Part shown: piece after piece, positions 60,331 to 64,000 of the stretch
How the letters are laid out: each line of letters opens with the position of its first letter
Position numbering within the stretch: position 1 is the stretch's first letter
Source: Bacteroidota bacterium
GTDB lineage: Bacteria > Bacteroidota > Bacteroidia > Flavobacteriales_D > Crocinitomicaceae
DNA length: 64,000 bases
Reading direction: 5' to 3'
Assembly (NCBI GenBank): GCA_016192075.1
Contig: JACPUU010000001.1
Span: 124,001-188,000 of the forward strand
Notes under the pieces: generated by a model
Database searches by the model: none
Told to the model about the DNA's origin: nothing
What the model saw: the letters and a program-made list of their open reading frames with translations, nothing else
Position numbers and translations under genes: made by a program

Positions 60331-60789
60331 TTAAAAGTAGGCTTGTTCAAGTATGGCATCCAGGTAGCGGCCAAAGTCCTCGTCATAGACCGGACCTGCG
60401 CTGACAACGCCCGTAATACTTGTTTTTTCACCAATTTTAAGTGCCGCTGCTTTTTCATTTTCTTCTTCAAGCAGCGTGAACCGCACACCGGCATCGTGCT
60501 GATCACTTTTCATTTCAATAACTAGCTGCTGATTCAGATTGGTGTCAATGGCTGTAATTTTGCCAGACATGGTTACAATTTTGGAGTCACCGTCTTCAGC
60601 CAGGTATTTTTCATTGGCTGCATCCGGGTTTTTAATAAATTCAGTAACAAAATCAGTCACCTCAAATTCATCAAAAACTTCGGCAGTTTTTACATCACGA
60701 TGCGGTTCAAACCAAAGGTTCAATCCAAAACCAACGGTCAGCAGCGTAAAACAGCCTGCTGCCAAAGAGGGATATCTGAATTTATTCAT
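60331..60789 (-). CDS. OB-fold (tRNA_anti-like) membrane-anchored protein
   Basis: A 152-residue protein with an uncleaved or signal-type N-terminal helix (AAGCFTLLTVGFGLNLWF). A domain of the tRNA_anti-like OB-fold family follows: VTDFVTEFIKNPDAANEKYL, then VTMSGKITAID and the final ITGVVSAG, at about residues 50-150. In this family the domain is an exported OB fold, not a tRNA enzyme. The start overlaps the YceI stop by 8 nt, so both are in the same operon. Confidence 0.82.
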   Translation of the reverse strand: MNKFRYPSLAAGCFTLLTVGFGLNLWFEPHRDVKTAEVFDEFEVTDFVTEFIKNPDAANEKYLAEDGDSKIVTMSGKITAIDTNLNQQLVIEMKSDQHDAGVRFTLLEEENEKAAALKIGEKTSITGVVSAGPVYDEDFGRYLDAILEQAYF

Positions 60790-61309
60790 ACTCAGCTTTT
60801 ACAGTTAAGTCCAGCATTTGTGAAATGGAACCGTCTTTTCCGTCAATACCGTATAAAAAGCGGTCAAGCGTAAATGTTGCGCTGGCATAAATTTTACCAT
60901 TTTCAATTCTGATCATGGCTTTTGTTTCAATGGGCAGCGTTGTTTCTTTGATTGTCAGGGAACCTTTTACGGTTATTTTATAATCACCGTTTTTTTGATA
61001 ATTGACAGATGCGTTATTGGTAATTTCCCCAACAAATTTAGCCCGCGGAAACGTTCTTGAATGCATCACATCTTCCTCGTTAAAATGCTTTTGCATGGTT
61101 GCATTTTCAAACATAAAACTTTGAATGGCAAAACTAAAAATCAGCTGACCGGTTTCTGTATTCAGGTCGCTGATGCCGGAGTAGTTTTCAGCCAAAACGT
61201 CTTCGAGCTCTGAATAAAAACTAACAAAAGCTGTTTCGGTTGTTCGCACCTGCGAAAAAACAGAAAACGAAGCGGATGAAAAAAGCAGCAAAAAAAATAC
61301 GCGTTTCAT
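60782..61309 (-). CDS. YceI family protein
   Basis: A 175-residue exported lipocalin-like protein with a signal peptide (ending about residue 19). YceI proteins bind isoprenoid or other lipid-like molecules such as quinones. Conserved parts are FVSFYSELEDVLAENY, SFMFENATMQKHFNEEDVM and the strands ITVKGSLTIKETTLP. Its start overlaps the DoxX stop by 4 nt. With DoxX upstream it may take part in quinone or redox handling at the membrane. Confidence 0.9.
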   Translation of the reverse strand: MKRVFFLLLFSSASFSVFSQVRTTETAFVSFYSELEDVLAENYSGISDLNTETGQLIFSFAIQSFMFENATMQKHFNEEDVMHSRTFPRAKFVGEITNNASVNYQKNGDYKITVKGSLTIKETTLPIETKAMIRIENGKIYASATFTLDRFLYGIDGKDGSISQMLDLTVKAEYE

Positions 61310-61683
61310 ACCTTGATTTTTTTTAGTTTGAGATACAGGTAACAGATCCAGATGACGAGCAATATGGCCAGCGGAAAATAGAACGGTTCGTGGTGTTTGA
61401 TATGGGTAAAAATGGCGCCTGCCAGAACCCCGCTCAGCAATGCACTGGCGCTGAAGTTTGTTTTGGGAATAAGCAGTAAAACAGCACCGGTAATTTCAAC
61501 CCAGGCAATGGTGTTTTTCCAGGCGGTCAGGTTCCATTTTGAAAAGTTGTTGACGACAGTTTCAGCATCTGTGAGTTTCATGTAAGCGCTTGCCATAAAA
61601 ACAAGTGAAACCGCTACCAGTACACTGTAATAACTGATTTTCTGAAAGGGCCGGGTTTGGTTTTGTGTCGAAAGTGGTTCCAT
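61306..61683 (-). CDS. DoxX family membrane protein
   Basis: A 125-residue inner-membrane protein with four helices and DoxX features (FMASAYMKLTDAETV, WVEITGAVLLLIP, GAIFTHIKHHEPF). Relatives are subunits of quinol oxidases or thiosulfate:quinone oxidoreductase, or components of redox-stress complexes. It is the first gene of the operon and is preceded by a good promoter and the palindrome at 61719-61734. Confidence 0.88.
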   Translation of the reverse strand: MEPLSTQNQTRPFQKISYYSVLVAVSLVFMASAYMKLTDAETVVNNFSKWNLTAWKNTIAWVEITGAVLLLIPKTNFSASALLSGVLAGAIFTHIKHHEPFYFPLAILLVIWICYLYLKLKKIKV

Positions 61684-61698
61684 AATTAATCAGAGATA

Positions 61699-61729
61699 CA
61701 AATATACGTCTGAACATAATATGTTGCAA
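61699..61729 (-). promoter_or_regulatory. Promoter of the DoxX-YceI-OB-MarR-DUF3817 operon
   Basis: On the minus strand TTG (61729-61727), 20 nt, TATATTTG (61706-61699), then 15 nt to the DoxX ATG. A complete -33/-7 match. The -33 TTG falls in the middle of the palindrome at 61719-61734. Confidence 0.85.
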
Positions 61730-61734
61730 CATAT
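61719..61734. promoter_or_regulatory. Palindromic operator, probable MarR binding site
   Basis: ATATGTTGCAACATAT, a perfect 16-bp palindrome with TTG/CAA in the centre, overlapping the -33 element of the operon promoter. Size and position fit a MarR repressor site, and a MarR gene is in this operon. Confidence 0.8.
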
Positions 61735-61793
61735 AAAAGTTATTTTTCCGTTAAAATTTCCGGGAAAGGGGTTTTAACAGTCAGCAGAAAGGT

Positions 61794-62279
61794 TTAATTG
61801 CCAAGCGATTTGGCAGATTCCATCACCTGTTTTTTCAAGTCGTCTTTGTACGCCTCAATTTTTTTACGGATGATTTCATTGGAAGCCCCAATAATACTGG
61901 CAGCCAGTATTCCGGCATTTTTAGCGCCATTGAGTGCAACTGTAGCAACCGGAATGCCGCCTGGCATTTGCAGAATGGAAAGAATAGAGTCCCACCCGTC
62001 AATTGAATTGGATGATTTGATGGGTACACCAATAACCGGCAGGGCTGTTAGTGAGGCGGTCATACCGGGTAAATGAGCTGCTCCGCCGGCGCCGGCAATA
62101 ATAACTTTCAGGCCCCGTGATGCAGCTGACTTTGCATATTCAACCATGTGTTCCGGTGTCCGGTGAGCTGATACCACGTTAATTTCGTAGGAAATTCCAA
62201 ACAGTTTAAGCATTTCGGCAGCTTCCTGCATAACAGGTAAGTCTGATTTGCTCCCCATAATAATTCCAACTTCCGGCAT
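61794..62279 (-). CDS. purE: N5-carboxyaminoimidazole ribonucleotide mutase PurE
   Basis: Moves the carboxyl group of N5-CAIR to form CAIR in purine synthesis. It has 161 residues of the class I type. Conserved motifs are [13 protein letters not shown], the SAHRTPEHM loop and [15 protein letters not shown]. It follows purK by 41 nt, and the two steps are linked. Confidence 0.97.
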   Translation of the reverse strand: MPEVGIIMGSKSDLPVMQEAAEMLKLFGISYEINVVSAHRTPEHMVEYAKSAASRGLKVIIAGAGGAAHLPGMTASLTALPVIGVPIKSSNSIDGWDSILSILQMPGGIPVATVALNGAKNAGILAASIIGASNEIIRKKIEAYKDDLKKQVMESAKSLGN

Positions 62280-62320
62280 AGGATCTTTTTTACAAAATTA
62301 ATGAATTGTTTGACGCAACA

Positions 62321-63472
62321 CTAGCTTTGACTTTGAACCCGAATCAGTTCTTTGACGCGCTGCGCTGTTTTTTTAGCCTCGTCCAGGGATGGGTTCATTA
62401 CGGTAACATGCCCCATTTTACGAAACGGTTTGGTGGTTGATTTGCCATAGATATGCGGATAAACACCAGCTATTTCCAGACTTTCGGTAAGTCCGTTGTA
62501 AGTAACCGGCCCGGCATAACCGTTTTCACCCAGCAGGTTAAGCATAACAGATGGCATAATGATAGCGGTAGCACCAAGCGGAAGTCCCAAAATGGCTCTC
62601 AGGTGCTGCTCGTATTGAGATGTAAAACTGGCTTCAATGGTCTGATGTCCGCTGTTGTGAGGCCGGGGTGCAATTTCATTAACCAGCACGGTGCCATCTT
62701 TGGTGAGAAAAAGTTCTACCGCAAGTACCCCAACCAGTTGCATTCTTTCAATAATATCCCGCGCAATTTTCTGAGCTTTTTCTTCTGTTTCGGCTGAAAT
62801 ATTTGCAGGTGAAAAAAGAAATTCCACCAGGTTTGCTTCCGGGTTAAATTCCAGTTCTACCGCCGGGAATGATTTTACTTCGCCGGTTGAACTGCGTGCT
62901 ACAATAACCGCCAGCTCTTTTTCAAAATCAACAAATTTTTCAAGGACACTGGGTGCATCAAATCCTTTTTCAAAATCAGTTTCTGTTTTGATAACCTGAA
63001 CGCCTTTGCCATCATAACCACCTTTGCGCAGTTTTTGAACAAAGGGCATAAAAGTCTGGTTTTCGTTCAACCCGTCTTTTGATTCAATTAACCTGAACGG
63101 AGAGGTTGGAATGCCGTGTTTGGCGTAAAATTCTTTTTGAAGCCCCTTGTCTTGCACCATGCGTATCAGCCGCGGCTGAGGATAAACGTGTACGCCAATT
63201 TCCTCCAGTTTTTCAAGAGCATCAACGTTTACGTGTTCAATTTCAATGGTCAGTACATCCATGTCTTTTCCAAAGAACCAGACCGTGTCAAAATCAGTAA
63301 TATCACCCTGCTGAAAATGATGGGCTACTTTAGCTGAGGGGGCATTTGCATCGGGGTCAAGTATGTGAACAGAAACATCCAGGTTAATGGCCTCCTGAAT
63401 AAACATGCGTCCCAACTGGCCGCCTCCCAGGATGCCCAGTTTGAAATCAGCCGAATAAAAGGATTTTGTCAT
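62321..63472 (-). CDS. purK: 5-(carboxyamino)imidazole ribonucleotide synthase PurK
   Basis: ATP-grasp enzyme that carboxylates aminoimidazole ribonucleotide to N5-CAIR. It has 383 residues. The N-terminal domain has GILGGGQLGRMFIQEA, the ATP-grasp core has LRKGGYDGKGVQVI with VLEKFVDFEKELAVI, and the metal-binding region is NEIAPRPHNSGHQTIEA. It is upstream of purE in one operon. The promoter is not clear; TAACTTTG (minus) at 63563-63570 is a distant candidate. Confidence 0.97.
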   Translation of the reverse strand: MTKSFYSADFKLGILGGGQLGRMFIQEAINLDVSVHILDPDANAPSAKVAHHFQQGDITDFDTVWFFGKDMDVLTIEIEHVNVDALEKLEEIGVHVYPQPRLIRMVQDKGLQKEFYAKHGIPTSPFRLIESKDGLNENQTFMPFVQKLRKGGYDGKGVQVIKTETDFEKGFDAPSVLEKFVDFEKELAVIVARSSTGEVKSFPAVELEFNPEANLVEFLFSPANISAETEEKAQKIARDIIERMQLVGVLAVELFLTKDGTVLVNEIAPRPHNSGHQTIEASFTSQYEQHLRAILGLPLGATAIIMPSVMLNLLGENGYAGPVTYNGLTESLEIAGVYPHIYGKSTTKPFRKMGHVTVMNPSLDEAKKTAQRVKELIRVQSQS

Positions 63473-63807
63473 GAACCGTTTTTTAATGAAAATCAGGTTA
63501 ACCGGGTTTTAACAGGAAAACACCTTGAATTCCCGGTTTGCTGATCTGGTGATACAGGGGACCAAAGTTAAATTCTCCCTGCTGAATGTTTGCCTGTGGT
63601 CTAAAATAAATTTTTTGCCCGGGGTTGTGGATAAGCTGAGACAAGCGGGTTTGTGTCTTATTCTGCAGCTCAAAAGCTACCTTTGATTGATTTTAAACGT
63701 ATTAATAGCAAACTGTTGGTTCCGTATAATCCAGATCATGAAATGGTGTTGTATTTCTGGCTAATTAGCTTATATTTGTAAAGTAACTTCTTAACCCTAA
63801 AATTACG
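63473..63807. other. Intergenic region between purK and a secreted-protein gene
   Basis: A 335-base non-coding gap between divergent genes. It holds the promoter at 63749-63778, another TACCTTTG box (about 63681-63688, plus strand) and a weak inverted repeat (AACCGGG at 63500, CCCGGTT at 63532). No RNA gene is recognised. Confidence 0.6.
63749..63778 (+). promoter_or_regulatory. Promoter of the last, secreted-protein gene
   Basis: TTG (63749-63751), 19 nt, TATATTTG (63771-63778), then 29 nt to the GTG start codon. Confidence 0.78.
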
Positions 63808-64000
63808 GTGAAAAAAATACTAAGTGGATTTTTGGTCGGGTGCCTGCCGCTGCTTGCGTCAGCGCAGTTTGATCTTACAATTAGTCCTGCCCTGGTTGCG
63901 CCAGCTGACGGGTGCCAGTTGTCTACTACAGAAACAATAACCATCGTTGTGGTGAATGCACAATCTTCACCCTATGCCGGTACATTTGATATCAGTTATA
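63808..64000 (+). CDS. Secreted protein, N-terminal part only (Ig-like repeats likely)
   Basis: Sixty-four residues are visible before the window ends. The GTG start gives a clean signal peptide (MKKILSGFLVGCLPLLASAQ). After it comes FDLTISPALVAPADGCQLSTTETIT and a strand pattern (ITIVVVNAQ...YAGTFDISY) typical of Ig-like modules in very large Bacteroidota adhesins. The rest is outside the window, so size and sorting signal cannot be judged. Confidence 0.82.
   Translation, partial: MKKILSGFLVGCLPLLASAQFDLTISPALVAPADGCQLSTTETITIVVVNAQSSPYAGTFDISY

Overview
The window looks like chromosomal DNA of a Bacteroidota bacterium, most likely Flavobacteriales. Supporting signs are: promoters of the TTG / TAnnTTTG type upstream of some twenty genes; almost no Shine-Dalgarno sequences; C-terminal type IX secretion (T9SS) sorting domains; DUF4295, DUF5686 and S46 peptidase families; and two gene orders typical of the group (Nudix-pyrE-SRPBCC-birA-rsfS-ftsH and cinA-rpmB-rpmG-DUF4295-ftsY-rimO). 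I see no tRNA, rRNA, CRISPR array, transposase, integrase of a mobile element or prophage. The species is not identifiable from sequence alone.

Layout. 1-5 kb: ftsH (cut by the window edge), rsfS, birA, an SRPBCC protein, pyrE, a Nudix hydrolase and a small membrane protein. 5-12 kb: a sigma factor with a small membrane partner, an aldehyde dehydrogenase flanked on both sides by the same AGTAAG-type minisatellite, a PKD lipoprotein, an S46 (DPP11-like) peptidase, a DUF4442 protein and a membrane protein, ending in a 107-bp tandem repeat. 12-21 kb: the translation/secretion block rimO, an unknown secreted protein, ftsY, DUF4295, rpmG, rpmB and cinA, then a DUF4197 lipoprotein, a glycosyltransferase and pheT. 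21-34 kb: a large T9SS beta-propeller protein, lipA with an outer-membrane-type protein, OsmC, CvpA, rseP, a DUF5686 protein and an M1 peptidase lipoprotein. 34-45 kb: a POT peptide transporter, a T9SS M1 aminopeptidase, an ACMSD-type decarboxylase with an NTF2-like protein, and an active/inactive M16 peptidase pair. 45-54 kb: a secreted Fn3-type protein behind a structured leader, dnaB, a conserved Bacteroidota protein, a second POT transporter, a hydrolase, and a truncated GxxExxY gene beside a repeat element. 54-64 kb: a MuiA/DUF4139 protein with an inserted carboxypeptidase-regulatory domain, EamA, ribD, xerD, aroQ, a five-gene DoxX-YceI-OB-MarR-DUF3817 operon with a visible operator, purE/purK, and the start of a secreted protein.

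Physiology. S46, two M1 and a pair of M16 peptidases together with two POT-family transporters suggest growth on protein and peptides. The amidohydrolase points to tryptophan breakdown by the kynurenine route, although the rest of that pathway is not in this window.

The signals most worth a second look are: (i) the MarR-containing stress-type operon, whose promoter -33 element lies inside a perfect 16-bp palindrome; (ii) a recurring TAnnTTTG box 5-7 nt before start codons, which predicts leaderless mRNAs for several housekeeping genes; (iii) a sigma-factor gene whose coding frame runs upstream of every conventional start codon; and (iv) several families of intergenic repeats that flank single genes.
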